Assembly: GCA_022749755.1 (NCBI GenBank)
Contig: JAGQDM010000070.1
Span: 5,133,183-5,197,182, forward strand
DNA from: Azadirachta indica
Taxonomy: Eukaryota; Streptophyta; Magnoliopsida; Sapindales; Meliaceae
Length of the DNA stretch: 64,000 nt
Direction: 5' to 3'
The notes under the pieces were generated by a model. It ran no database searches and was not told the origin of the DNA. It saw only the letters and a program-made list of their open reading frames with translations. A program made the translations under genes and the position numbers. Shown here piece after piece: positions 11,818-27,576 of the stretch. Positions within the stretch are counted from its first letter, which is position 1. Every line of letters starts with the position of its first letter.

Positions 11818-14800
11818 ATAATGCCATTGTTTTCAGAATAAATCTTAAAAATTAATGGTTTCAATCAAAGTCTATAAATTTTTTTGAAACCATAAATGTT
11901 GTGTTGCCTAACATTTGCCTATCCATCCATGTGGGTTTCCCATTCCAGAAGATTACAATTATGGACCCAGTTTGGAAATTAACTCAATCTGCATGCATGC
12001 AGGTGCAGATACAGATACAGATAGCTAGTTCCTAGCCAATAACTTGTAGCTACCATACATGCATAAATGGCCAGGAAATTAAATCACATGAAGAAAATCT
12101 GATTTCTTGCAGGGAGAAGAGAACATATTCCAAATCTTAGCTTCAATTGCCAAAAGATGTGACATTGCTGCTGACGTGTTGTGGATGACAAAGAAACCAA
12201 TAACTGATTTCATTATTGTTAAAAGATTTTTGAGTGTGACAGAAGTAGAATCAGATATATAATTAAATTGTGTTATGATTTGTCATCACAATTCACAAAC
12301 TATTTAATGAACAATCAATCAGATTTGAGCACATATCAACTCATGAGAAGTGGATCTGCCTCAAACTGATTGATTAGCTCTAATTTTGCTTATGTAAGGC
12401 TTCAGAAATATTAATAATCACTAGACATCTGTTATATATGCATTCATTTAAGATTGCAGTATAGGATCGATTGAACATAACCTCCTGCTGGATATAGTGT
12501 AATATAATAAATATTTGATGTAACTTATCAGAAATGTGATTAAGAATTGAGACCACGTATCAATAAGGACATTAGAAAACTAATACTTTTATCATATCAT
12601 TCATGGAAAAATATCGATAATTAACCTCAAATACATCGACGTCTTGGGATCTACAATATTAGTTGATGCCGTGTAAAGTAGCCATGCATGTGGATAATAT
12701 TGTTAACTTTATCTTTTTAATAGGCAGCAGGCAAGCATCGTTTCCTTTTGCATTTTCCTTGATCAATCGTTCCTTTATTAAAGTTTTGCGTCATAGATTC
12801 CACTACTACACTAGGCTGAGTTTGATATATATACATATATATAGCCAGAACATTACAATTTCTGAAAAGGGTTTTGCAGCGTCTTTTGATTTTTCATTTC
12901 TTAAATTTGAGTATTATGAGAGTAATGACGAGAAGTTGCTCTCACTCTGATAACAAGGAGAGGAAGGAAGGAAGAAGATTAACAAGTGAATACGACAAAG
13001 GAATTGAAGGTGTAATTGTATGTGTAACAGAAACGAGTAACAGAAATTCATTTTAATAAGGAAGGAGGTCAAAGGACAGGAATTTTGAGATGGAAGCTAA
13101 CATTGGAGGAAGGAAAGTGGCATACTCTATATACGGCTTTAGTTTTGCTTTGGCCTTATCAAGATATGGTTTCTCTGAAAGTGCCTTTTGTTTGCTTTCT
13201 TCTATATATTCTTAATTGTACATATATTCTAACTTTTCTTGATTATATATCCTCCCAAATTTGTCTAATTAAGAATAATGAAAGTTTGTTCAACTTTAGT
13301 GCGTTTAGACATTCTTTTTCATTAATTTAGGCTTTAATTAAGACCCAAAGAGACAAAAAACCATTAAACAATTTTAGATTATAAAAAAATGGATCAAGTT
13401 GGTGGCTGATGTTTGCTGCATTTGAAGGGATTAAGCCAGTTGTCTACATCTAGTAATTTGACCCAAGGAAGACCACGAAAAACTTTCAGAAAAAGTACTT
13501 CCAAGAGAAGTTGGAAAACTAGCAAAATGTGCAAGGAATCCGTGTTACGGAAGTAATCCGCAAGGCCTGTCACAAACATTTTAGCATGTGAGTTTGACAG
13601 AAAAATATCGGAAAGCAGAGTTGCTGGCTAGTGGCTAGCCCAAGTTGATGGGATGTGGGAAGTCTTTGATGACTTCTTTAGCACACTGTACTGTACTTCC
13701 CAATAGACAGATAAAGCCCTGAAATTTTTGGCTTGTTGTGGGCTACTTTAGAAAATGTCCGAAACTTGTTCAGGAAGAGCTTCTGCTTTACAGCCCACGC
13801 CCTCCAATAGCATTAGCCAATCTCGATCACTCAGAGCCCACAAAATCGAATGTGGCTTTAGAAAATTAAACTCGTTGAGTCTGATTAATGACCTTATCCA
13901 TTTACAGTCACCTTCATTAATTTTCAACTTGTTTACATGACACCTTTCTTCTTCATGATAAAAAGCTTGCTAGCACATAAAGTGGACAGATACATTTGCA
14001 TACGAGAATAATGAGCAATATAATATTAATTGTAGGAATGATGATGGTTTGAAACCCTGATTAATTTCTACTGCCATCGATTTCCGTATCAAAATGGAAT
14101 GTTCTTTTACAACTTTCTTTGAGTTTGGCTATTTGCCATCACCATTCATAAAGTCGGACCGTGCTTTATTGCCTATGTATATATAACTGCACATGGTTAG
14201 TTGCTTCTTGTTTTAATTAATTAATGAAGCATAAGTCAGCAATTTCCACTTTCTTTAATGGTCCTGACTCAATTCTTTGTCAGCTTATCCTAAAGTGAAG
14301 ACTATGTCAAATTGCTTTCTTCAATTTCTGCAGGGAGATGTGAACATTTTGTTGGTTTATAAACTATAATTACGTGCTGTTGTATGTCATCCATTAAGCA
14401 ATGGGGATGATTGCAACTCTTTGCTAATTTGAATTGGGCATATTTGGTGAGTCCACACCACTGTTTGAGTAAAATCTGAGTAAATTCTGATCACATGTAT
14501 CGAATCTTTGTTTTTCAAGTAAACGTGAGAACACATGTAATTTGACATAATGCCTACTGTTATAATACATGTATATAATAGTCATCCACAATAGAGTTTA
14601 CATTTTCCTTGCCTTGTTGTGTGATTATGCTTAATTTTGAAAGTATAATTATTAATGTATTTAATAAATATATACACTTATTAAACAGTCAGTATTTATT
14701 CATCACTCGTTTATATGTCTTAAGAATTATAATATTTTAATTTTAAATACATCTATAATCAAACTGAATGAATTCATATTGAAGAAGTAAACTGAGATTG

Positions 14801-16446
14801 TTGTCAAATTGATGTTTAAAACATAGTGTAAACAAAATAGTGAAAGATTCGAAAGGAAAGGAAATGTCTTTAGGAAATAAGAATGGAAGTGATGCATCCC
14901 AAACTGAATGGTGGAGGGAAAGTGCGGTGAGTGGTTATTGACGTTGCATTTTCTGTATTTGCATGAATTGCTTTTTGACAATTCGATGACTACCACATAA
15001 TTTAAAAAAAAAAAAAAAAAAAAAGGCCTTTTATCTCTAACTTATGCTATTGTCATCCAAACAAACTTGCTTTAGCAATTGCGTTTGTCGTTTACCTTCT
15101 AATTTTCGTGTTTATATTTAATTTTTAAAATATTACAAGTTGAAATATTTAATTTAATTTTCAATCACTAGTTTATTACTATTGTGACCTTAATAATTTT
15201 GATACAAATATACCTATAACTTAAGAGTAACATAATTTAGTATCAAATATATTCCAAATATAGTGGAATAATTTTAAGATATATCAACAAATTTTTTTAT
15301 GTTTACAAAATTCATTAAAACCGTGCCGTAATTTGTATAAAAATGATTTTCACATTTATGTTTTTATAAAAATTTTAAATTATATATTTTAAGGTGATCA
15401 AAAACATATTAAATAATAACTATATTTAAAATTGAGATATTGTAACTTTAAAATTATAACCATTATAAAATAAAAATATGAAATTTTAAATAACAATAAA
15501 AAGACGAATGAGTCTTAAAAGCTAGAAATATGAACATGTATTTATTAGTATTATCATTATTTTAAAAATTTGACTTTGTTTTGAATAAAATATTTTAGAA
15601 TTCTATCATTATTGTAGTTTTTATATAATTTGTTTAAAACAGTGATTTGACAACTATTTCAGCATCAACTTGAAGAAACTTTGTTCTATATGAAACGGAA
15701 TATTAATTAAGAGTAGGGAAAAAGTAAAAAATAGAGGCATAAAGTTATAAGATAATATACTCAATTGAATTCAATTCAACCCATTAAAAGAATAAACAAA
15801 ATAAACCCAATACTCGAAGGAGATACATCCCATGTTAACTAAAATATTGCAATTAACACAGCGACGGCAAAATGCACACCATAATTTAAAAATATTAAAC
15901 TCCTTTGCAACTGTCAACAGATTATGACAACAATGGGAACGAATATATAGAAGAGAGAAAAAGAAATGTACGTGAAGTCATATCTCTTTGGCGATATTAG
16001 GCTACGGTTGCAAAAGTTTACATTCGTAATATGATAATATAGTTCTCTAATTTAATATTGCAAAATTACAAAAGCCAATAATCTAATTTCTAAAACGTAC
16101 GCCAGCACCAGTCATGAATTTCTGTCTGCAAATCAAGAAATGCGACTGCTGATGCATTCTGATTTTGATTCTTCCTCTACTTACCACATCTACCACCTGA
16201 AATTCAATTAAGAATTCCCAGAATTTGCTCTCTGAAAATGAGAGATGAAGAAATGAGAACCAAGTGTTGAATGTGGATGCGGGCTATTTGACGACCCAGT
16301 TGGGCCGTCCAAATTAGGGGACAATTTGCAAATGTATTTACGATTAGGACCCACTTGGTGCAAATCCCAAGCCCAAAATCGTCTACTAATTCATGTTTTA
16401 CTTCCCAAATACTATCGTATTCATGTTTGCTAATAGCTTGGCAGGT

Positions 16447-17774
16447 TCAATGCAGCTGCCAAAACAGCCAAATTGCCGATAGAATGACGACGGCAATGCC
16501 GATGGAAGTCGTTGTCGTTTTCCGAGTGCTGGCCGATACATTGGCGGCCACCGGAAGTGTTCCATTTGTGGACTTCAGACTGCACCAAAAATCACAATCA
16601 TCAGCACATATTTTCAATTAGCAGGCCAAGCACGCTGCTTGTTTTCATAAATTATAACACATTAAAATTACTTTTGGACAACAAAAACGTGGGAAGCATA
16701 ACGGAGAAGAAGATATTAGAAAATGGTCCCCCCATGTAAAGCTCAACCGACCCAATTAGGAAACAAAAGATTCTATCATTTTTTGGTAGATATTTAAGAG
16801 AAAATCTCGGTTGGCTACAGTTTTGGTAAACCTCCTATCACAGCTGTGTTTCGCTGTAAACCGTCAGAGCTGGGAACTTGCTGCTGCGTTTACTTGAGAA
16901 AAAACAAAAATCAATTAAAAATTACCAATAAATTACCTGGTGGTTGGGCCAGGACAGAAAGTGATGATGTAATCGGCGGCGGCGCAGGTGAAGGTGCTGG
17001 TTCCGTCGTCATAGGCGTAGCTGTAAGATTTCGGACAAGCATTTTTAAAAAACATGGAGTAAGAACTGGGCTTGCATGTATCAGGGGTGGCGTAAGCGCC
17101 ACTGCAGCAATACTGAGGATCGCCAAATGCTTCACATGCGCTCTTACAGGCGATGTCTTCACCGTTTGAGGCTTCAGTAACCTTGAGTTCCGAAGGACAC
17201 GCATTGTTTAAGTCGACGACACAGCCTGTTGTGGTGCAGTTGCCTCCGGTTCTGCCTTGGGGAGTAACCAGCATTGGAAGGTTATATCCATCGACAAGAC
17301 TGACGTCGTAAAAATCAAGCCCACCTGCCCCGTTGAGAGTGAATTCAGCTAAAGTTGCAGGAGGGGCAGCACCGCTACCGGAGCATTCGAGAGTTCCGGA
17401 GCCGCAGTCTCCTGTTAGGCAAGTGAATTTGCCAATTGAATCTTGAGAGCAGTAAGTCCTGCCCCATAAACGGCCTGACCAGGAAGTTGGAACTGAGATG
17501 GAAGTAGACTGCCCTGGCTCCACAGAGAATCCTGTTGGGGAAAGTGGAGGAGTTCCAGCGCCGGATAGTATGCCAGGCCAGACTGTGTAGCTGCACTTGT
17601 TTGTAATCGTGAAAGTTGATGATAATGTTCCTGAACGTTAATGAAAACCATCACAAAAAAGAACTTTTGACAAACGTTGAAAAAGAATAAATTGATGATG
17701 TTAAAAAGGTTACCAGAAAACAATTGGAGAAGACAGAGAGTAATCGGCGTGATTAAAATTTGAATACGACCCAT
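16447..17774 (-). CDS. Thaumatin-like protein (PR-5 family) with C-terminal anchor
   Basis: Second thaumatin-like gene, paralogous to the one at 8308-9464. Exons are 17714-17774, 16937-17630 and 16447-16579, 888 nt, 295 aa. Exon 1 gives a signal peptide (core LITPITLCLLQLF). The thaumatin domain spans about residues 22-251, with 16 cysteines, a WGRTYC segment, LAEFTL and DFYDVSLVDGYN. Exon 3 encodes a Ser/Thr-rich stretch and a hydrophobic segment (IGIAVVILSAIWLFW) ending QLH, probably a membrane or GPI anchor. The exon 2-3 junction falls at the same codon and phase as in gene 1, and both third exons begin with the same SLKS residues, which supports this splice. As in gene 1, reading through the donor gives AGG TAA. 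Without splicing the protein would end right after the thaumatin domain. Confidence 0.9.
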
Positions 17775-17851
17775 TGATGATGGCAGAATAAGAATGGAAT
17801 TGGATGGAAGTGTTGTAAATGTCAGAGTTTGTTTTGTGTTTTATTACTCTG

Positions 17852-17859
17852 TATTTATA
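17852..17859 (-). promoter_or_regulatory. TATA box of thaumatin-like gene 2
   Basis: Minus-strand TATAAATA about 78 bases upstream of the ATG at 17774, a normal distance for a plant core promoter with a short leader. Confidence 0.6.
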
Positions 17860-20441
17860 AACAGAGTTGGGGAGACGTGGGGATCATCTGCTGTAACATA
17901 TGGTACGAGTATGGAGATGTAGGGGGCACACGAGGTATGGACAGGCCTTATAGGGTAAGGGACCACCGCCCATGTTGTCACATGCACGAAAACGCCGCCA
18001 CACGAGGTCGGCAAACAGTAAGACTTAATAATTAGTGTATTGTTAATTAATTGCTTACTTTGCTTTCTTCAGAAGGGGAGTAAGATGCTACGATATTATA
18101 TGTCACCAATGACACGGTGGAAATAGTATTAAAATATTCATAGTCTCTTGGGATGATGCAAGGGATGCATTGGGATTCATTTTGCTCTGAATGAAATTTA
18201 ACCCCTTCTTGCAGTTCTCAGAAGGGGGACGGCTCCAAATTTACATACGTATGATTAATAATTAGATATGGACAATTGCTGAAAGACATTGGTCACATGG
18301 TTATTGTATATACGGCATATTACTTCGGAAAGTAGTCTTCCTTTGTTGACATCAATATTCGTCAATCCTGTGCTTGGATATAATAAGGTAAGAACCAACA
18401 ACCGAAAGCCTTAAATTTGTGGTGGTGAGGGGGAGGGGGTGCTGATGCAGAAAAGTTTGCGTCCCTTTGAATGAGTTGAAAAGGGGGTCCTTAATTTATC
18501 GGCATCGGTATGAAAAAATTCATAATCGGTAATTAACTAAATATCGAATCTGAAATTAGTCATGTCTAATGCAACTTGACCGGTCATTGAAAGGCCCTCT
18601 CAAAATCCAACCGGTTACTGTTAAGCTAAAGATTTCAAGTTTAGTTCGGAGGCCCACGCCGGCTGAAAATTCCATGAGGTCAGCTCGTACGCCTCCCTCA
18701 AGCCCAATATCTAATAGCCAGCCTAAAATGTTTTTAGCAAGGTGCTTGGCCCAGACTGGGATCGGGTCACATTTGTTATGAAATAATGTCCGGGGATCAA
18801 CTCACGCATCGCGAATTTCGCTCATTATCATGTAATCATCAATTATCAACTGTAAAGTTCATTCTCCTGAAACGCCCTACAAATGCTGCATGCATTTTTA
18901 ACCTGAATCCGCGTATAAACTTGCGTCACAAATTGCATGACATATGAGATGATTCGATTCCCAATAAAGTAAACAAACTATAGCAGTTACTTCTCAAAGT
19001 TTCGTACTTGTTCAGAAAATTCAACCAGGAGGGTCTCATTCATAGAAAAGCTTGTACTTTGTTGCCATAAGAGAACAATGTACGGACTACGGAGATTAAT
19101 ATGCAAAGCAACACTATTTCACTGTTTCACATGCGACCTTAGGACTTCGTTATGAGGTAGTGGGAGGTTCGTTTGCACAAAGTTTGTGTTGAATCAAATG
19201 ATTATATCCAACGAAAGGTCACAGGAAGGACAAAAGTTGAACACCTCTAAATGATTTCAACACAATGTGTACTCTGCATGCGTGGCCAAGCCGGGCTCAA
19301 ATGGGCACCAATACTTGCTTACTATTGTTTGATACTAATGAAGATTCTAGCATGTCTTTCACTTGGGTGACATACAACCAACCAATTTTAACATAAAAAC
19401 CCAAGTATAGAAGGAAACTATGAAGGCTGCTAAGACAGAATGTGGGTGGAGCCACCCAAGAGGTGATTATTAACCAAGATCAAAGATCAATGCACAGAAA
19501 CCAGTATGCAATGTCAAATAAGTTTTTACACCAAATATCACGTTTAAGAATGCAAGAGCTGCAAATAGGTGATGGGGCATTCAACATATCCTAGCAGAAT
19601 GCAACTAAGGACTTAAGAATTGTAAACTCATGTCTTCAGAAATTTAGCTAACTAATTGCAGAACTTGATCTAAGACACAATCCAACATCTGAGAGTTCTG
19701 GCATACCGACTGGTCTAGGTTTCACTAACTCAACCAGGATAGTTGTCAAGATTTCCTAATTCAAAATCCTCATTGACTCGTGTACATATTGACATCACTT
19801 CTCAATCAAGTACCACAAATGTAACTTACGAACCTCAGTAAAGTTGCCCACCGGACACATATAACACCAAATTTTTATGAACACAGCAATGATATCACCA
19901 GAACCAATCCATTAAATCAGAAAAACCCAAACCATGAATCAATATCACAACAATCCATCATCAAACAAATTCTGGACAAAAATTCATGTAATTAGGTAAG
20001 GGGAGGCGTTAACATATAAAATCAAACGTCTGGAATCCAAGCTCATAGGGAAATCATATAAACCATCTTTATCAAAACTTCTGACTAACATATAGAAATG
20101 TTGCGACATAAAACCATCAAAATACCAAATTCACATTTGTAGATAATAACTGCTGAATTGGAATATCATCATAATAAGTGATGAATTAGAATATATCCCC
20201 AAATCAGTGACACCAATGTAGACTGCTACCAATATAGAGAATTATAGGACACAAAAATTAAAAAGCCTATTCAAACCACCTTATATATGCATCAAAACTT
20301 GAAGAAAAACTCCTCCAAAAAAACGGTGGGTATAAAATCAAAAATGAAAAACCATAACCCTATGTATAAGGCATAGATTAAGTAGAAATAGAAGAAGTAA
20401 TATTTACTCCTTTTTGTTCTTTTTAATTCTTCACCAGTCAA
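17860..20441. other. Intergenic region, no gene seen
   Basis: Upstream flank of thaumatin-like gene 2 and downstream flank of the cold-shock gene. The last few hundred bases are probably 3' UTR of the latter. No coding sequence, element ends or RNA gene recognised. Confidence 0.5.
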
Positions 20442-21218
20442 TCAAGATGCAACCTTAGTGCACTCCCTTGCGAAGTGCCCCGGCTTCCCGCAGTTGAAGC
20501 AAGAACCGCCGCCATATCTCCCACCGCCGTTTCCATCAATACAGTCTCTAGCCAAGTGTCCAGACTTGCCACAGCTATAGCATCGACCACCACCGGCTCC
20601 TCCTCCGAGGCCGCCGCTTACCCTACTACTACAATCCCTCGCCATGTGTCCATAGCCACCACACTTGAAGCATCCGCCATTGTTATTAATACCACTCCCT
20701 CCCTGGTGGCGCGGACAGTCCCTCGCGAAATGCTCGGGATCACCACAGTTATAACAGCCACCTCCGCCGATGTTGCTGTTGTAGGTTCCACCGTTCCTTC
20801 TAATACTAGTACATTCCCTCGCCAAGTGTCCCACACCGTCGCAATTATAGCAAACAACCCCACCAGGACCATAATTCCCGCCGTTGCTTCTTCTGTTATC
20901 ATTGTTTCCTTTCCAGTTTCCACCAAATCCACCACCGCCACGTCCGCCGCGGCTATTGTGAAACCCGTTGCTGTTAGGGGAGTGAATGGGGGCACCACCG
21001 GGAGCAGTGACGTCAAGAGCTTGGTATTTGCCGTCCGCTTCGAGCTGAACATCGAACTCAACGGATTGGTTCTCGTAAAGAGTACGATAACCATCGGATT
21101 TGATGGATTTCTGATGAACAAAGAGATCCGCGCCACCGTCGTCGGGCCTAATGAAGCCGTAGCCCTTGGCATCGTCGAACCAGGTGACCTTGCCGGTCGA
21201 TCTTGAAAGCTGCGCCAT
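20442..21218 (-). CDS. CSP: Cold shock domain / CCHC zinc-knuckle glycine-rich protein
   Basis: An RNA/DNA-binding protein of the plant cold-shock-protein group, thought to act as a nucleic-acid chaperone in cold response and development. It is a single exon of 258 aa. The N-terminal cold shock domain (about 8-74) carries RNP1 KGYGFI at 18-23 and RNP2-like DLFVHQ at 31-36. The rest is glycine-rich with five CCHC zinc knuckles (CX2CX4HX4C) at about 123-136, 155-168, 183-196, 213-226 and 240-253. I chose the ATG at 21218, because the MAQLSRSTGKV start fits the family; the open frame extends 23 codons upstream but that part is unlike any CSD protein. Five knuckles is between the two of GRP2-type and the seven of Arabidopsis CSP1/CSP3. 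Neighbourhood suggests orthology to At4g36020 (CSP1). Confidence 0.93.
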   Translation of the reverse strand: MAQLSRSTGKVTWFDDAKGYGFIRPDDGGADLFVHQKSIKSDGYRTLYENQSVEFDVQLEADGKYQALDVTAPGGAPIHSPNSNGFHNSRGGRGGGGFGGNWKGNNDNRRSNGGNYGPGGVVCYNCDGVGHLARECTSIRRNGGTYNSNIGGGGCYNCGDPEHFARDCPRHQGGSGINNNGGCFKCGGYGHMARDCSSRVSGGLGGGAGGGRCYSCGKSGHLARDCIDGNGGGRYGGGSCFNCGKPGHFARECTKVAS

Positions 21219-21298
21219 TGCTTCGATTAAAGCGATTAATTGAGTGATCAAATTGAAATGTGTTGCGCCAATGAAAGATCTAACCACAACAGAGATGG

Positions 21299-21306
21299 AA
21301 TATAAA
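21299..21306 (-). promoter_or_regulatory. Possible TATA box of cold-shock gene
   Basis: Minus-strand TTTATATT about 80 bases upstream of the chosen ATG at 21218. This also argues against the farther upstream in-frame start at 21287, which would leave almost no leader. Confidence 0.4.
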
Positions 21307-22529
21307 GAGGAGAGAGATGTAAAGGCAAAGCAAAGAAAACCCTAGTAGTGAAGTCCTTCTTGTACACGGTTATTTCCTTGTCCTACTATGCTGCAATACG
21401 GTGTTGGAGAAGATATCGTGCACCAAATTTGTATTTTTATTTCCGTTGTGGACCCCGAATTTTTATACATTGGTTGGATTTGGACCCTGTGAGACATTAC
21501 CTTTTCACTTCTTCGGCCCCAGTTCGAAATTTCGAATCTCTTTATTCTCCCTTCATTCGGAAGGGCGTTCCCTGATTTTAGCGGAGAGGTCCACGTCCGC
21601 TTTTATTATTCCATTCTTATTTTATCTTTCTCAGTTATCTTCTCACATCCAAAATATTTATTTTTTATTGTAATTTCTATAGTTACATGCATATAAATAT
21701 AATTAAATATTTAAAATGATCATAACTATGTTACTCTTTGTAATAATGTTAATTGATTATACAATTAAACAATGATATATGATAGTGCTATAAACATTTA
21801 TAATATTGTATTATAAGAAATTTTAGCATAATTGAATAGTACTGTAAAATGTAAATTAATCCGTCATGAGTTTATTTATAATGAATGCGTTGGACTATAA
21901 TGAATGTGTTTTAAAATATCTATCCAAATTTGCGGCTTCGATTCACACGTGTTCCTCCACACCAATATTAAATTATCAGCAATTAATTAATTATACGGTG
22001 GTAAATTAAATCCTGACTCCTGAGGTTATAGAAAGTATGTTTACGATAAAATATGTATAAGAATTCGTTTCAAAATCGGAATTCGCGAAACAGTACGCTG
22101 TATTATCCTCTAGAAAATAGGCGTCTTGCAGTACATTATACATCCTTTATGTGTGTGAATGTGTGCGTATATTTATGACGTTATTTATACCAAAAAAAAT
22201 GTAATAAAATCTTCAGAACAAATTAATAGTGTATGCATGGCAATGGCATAACATATAGTGATAGAATAAAGATAAAGCAAAAAGGGGAGATGATGCCCCA
22301 ATATATTGCAAGACACATGATGGTCCCTTGAGAATAAAATTCTGTTGAGAACATAGCATATAAATTGCTTGAGATTAACAAAAGAGACAAAATTACGAAG
22401 AAAATTGGAAAAGGGATGGATGGATTACCCTATCTACACAATGCAGAGGAAATCATTCATAGGATGGATATGATACACCTAGAATGAGGGGAAAAAGAGG
22501 GAGATAATTTGTACAAAGTAATGAAAGCA
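21307..22529. other. Intergenic region, no gene seen
   Basis: AT-rich DNA between the cold-shock gene promoter and the 3' end of the FNR gene. No protein similarity, RNA gene or repeat structure recognised. Confidence 0.5.
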
Positions 22530-24790
<2,261 letters not shown>

Positions 24791-26861
24791 GATTGCGATG
24801 ATTATAAAGAAAAATTGATGAAGAGAGAAGAAAATGTGTAGGGGAGGGCGAGTGGTTAGAGAAGAAAGTGAGATTAAAAAAAGAAAAGGCCTAGATTTTC
24901 CTATTTTTGATTAGTAGTATGTATGGATATTGAATTGGGTGGAGGAGATTGTAAAGCCAATGCAGTGGCTTATGAAGGGATAAGTTTACGAGTAAATGTA
25001 TGATTCACACTCTTTTGCCTTAGGACATGTTGTGGTCTAAGCCACTATCTTCAATTGACATTAATTTGGTTCACAAGTCAGAAAGCTAATGTTAATGGGC
25101 ACTTGAGCTCTTAACTCTCGTAACCGGAGTCACAAAATCACTGCTTTTTGTCCATTACTAAAAGTATATTGTTTGATTCAGCAACGCTGACTTTGCCGAA
25201 TTTAAACCGTAACTAATAACAAATTTTACATCATAAAAAGAATTACAATAACATGAAAATGCGGTTTAAACAATTTAATTTTGGAAAAAAAAATATTAGT
25301 AATGGCTGGGTCCTTAAGGGTTAATATTTTATAGAAAATAATATAATTTTTTTAATTGTATCAAATAAGATCTTAATTCATACTTCCCTAACCATATTAC
25401 CCTTATATTGTTGCTTTTGACCATACAACATATATGTAATCAATCATTGAGAACATATTTAATACTACTAGTTTTTAATTTACTCTGAAAGTAAACTTAT
25501 AAAAATATTTAGTAAATGCTAAGTTATAGTAGGATTTATCCATATTTTCTAGTATTAATATCTTGTGATTTTATTTTATAACAATTATTATTTAAAAGTT
25601 ACGCACCTTAATCTAAATATATTCTGAAAAACATTTAGTGTATGTTTGTTTGACTTTTTTAGTAGTAAAAAATGTTTTTTTTAATGTTAAAATTATTTTC
25701 AAACATTATTAGTTACTTACTTGATTGATATTAGAAAAGGATTTTTGAGAATTGAAAAGATAATTCTCCTTTTATCAGAAAAAATTTAAATTTTAAATTT
25801 TTAATAAGAGTTTTATTGACTTTTTTAAAAAGTAATATCTTTATTTTGTATTAAAGATTGTATGTTGTTTTTTTAAAATTGATTATTAAAAATTTATAAT
25901 TAAATTTTTGTGACAATCAAATAATTAGTAAAATTTTGTTAAAAATTTTATTTATTAAAGTTGTGTTACTAAAAGAATCTATTCCAAAAACTTTACTTAA
26001 AAAACTAAAGCAAAACGAACCCAAGTCAGTTCGAATAGGAATTATTAGAGAAAATTATATACTTATTTGAAAAAAACGGATGTGGTTGTTAGTATCCCCA
26101 AAAAAAAAAAGTGTAAACCGGTGCTGTCAAGCTCTTTCGGGCAGACAGCTTACGTGGCTTTGCTAGCCCAAGAGAAAGAGATTGTGTCTTTCAAGTAACA
26201 AGTAATAAATAATGGACAAATCATCCAGCTTTTTAAAGCACGTGCTTTATACACGCCCATTTAAAAAAAGAGAATTTGCAACAGTAACATCCTTAATAAG
26301 CAAAATAAGTCTACCCAATTGGCAGTACTACATTCTGGGTGGGCTTAGAAAAATCTAGCGTCCATTTATGGGCTTACATGTTGGGTTACATTCTCTCTAT
26401 TGGGTCAGAAACAAAGTGGTTGTTGTACTTTGCAAGTTGTAAACACTCACTAGGGTCCGGGGAACACGAACAGAGCAGCGAGTGCTTTTTGAATGTCAAT
26501 TATATGTGTACTATGATCAAATTACTTGCTTGAATTCACGCAATGCAATGCACCAATTTACCACAATTTTCCTGGTGAAATTGCAACTACTTGTATTGGA
26601 AAGTTATTCGGACAGCTTCTTTGTGTTATCAGATTCAAGAATGGTTCCTGACATCACATCTGTTGAATGTTTGTTGAACAAACAAATAGATAATGTATAT
26701 GTAGTTTTATAATTACATGTTTCTACGGCTAGTTTCTTAGTCTTGATTAATAGATTTTATATTCTGGGATTTTGCGTAATTTGGTTCAAATTATTTTTAC
26801 CCAGTAAATGATTGTGACGTAAGTCGTAATGTTGATGGGTTAGTTGACTTTATATTTTTAT

Positions 26862-26917
26862 ATTAATTCCTTCATCTATGTCAAGTCGTATTAATTCCTT
26901 CATCTATATCAAGTCGT
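26862..26917 (+). repeat. 28-base tandem duplication
   Basis: Two adjacent copies of a 28-base unit beginning attaattccttcatct and ending caagtcgt, differing at one base. Confidence 0.9.
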
Positions 26918-27548
26918 CTTATCTTCTAAACAGTCACACAGAGTTATGGTAAATTAGAAACAGGAGTCTGGTTGTTATTATCCCGAAAGAAAATTAAGCT
27001 AGATTTGGAATGGGTCCATTCTGTCTACAGTTGAGAGGTAATTAACCAATTAATATTATGCTAGAGAAAATCTTATGACATTGCTGTTACAGAGAAGTGT
27101 TTTCACTCAAATTTCTATTTTTCTTACCATGCTTTTTCACTAGGCTTTACAAATTAATAGATGTTAGATCTTTGTCTTTTATTTTTAAAAATATGGCTTT
27201 CAAATCAAATCAATGACCTTTTTCTCATGTGCGTGAAGAAGCTGAGTACACATAAAATTCATTTGTCCTTTGTGGTTTTATTCTGAAGTGGGATTCCACG
27301 GTGTTTCATTAAGATCCTGTTGATTGCTGACTCTTCAAATATCCATTTCTAAATGAAGGCTAACAAGTGGTAATTACATTTTTATGTTGACCTTGAAAGC
27401 GGGAAGAACTTTTGCAATGGCATTCAGAGTGCTATTTCTGCATTCCAAGATTTTCCGAGGCCATTCAGGCATATTTGAGGCTGCTTCTGCTTTTTATGTT
27501 ATCATTTGTTGACCATAGGACATTGACTTTGTCTAAATACACGTTTCC

Positions 27549-27576
27549 ATCTTCTTCTTCTTCTTCTTCTTCTTCG
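27549..27576 (+). repeat. (TTC)n microsatellite
   Basis: About nine consecutive trinucleotides directly visible. Confidence 0.85.

Larger units (their letters stand above)
9465..16446. other. Long AT-rich intergenic region, no gene seen
   Basis: Nearly 7 kb between the two thaumatin-like genes. Open frames are short and none resembles a known protein. It holds simple repeats, including TA dinucleotides near 11794-11817 and a poly-A run at 15003-15024. I found no LTR, transposase or RNA gene. Confidence 0.5.

Noticed and set aside
16933..16936. Stop codon right after the thaumatin domain taken as the true gene end
   Set aside because: The AG|GTAA donor, an in-phase third exon with a hydrophobic tail, and the same structure in the paralogue favour splicing. 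The stop is kept as a possible alternative form rather than the main annotation.
20475..21206. 243-codon open frame opposite the cold-shock gene
   Set aside because: It mirrors the GC-rich, repetitive glycine/zinc-knuckle coding strand. Its composition (Thr/Val/Ala-rich) follows from antisense codons and it shows no domain.
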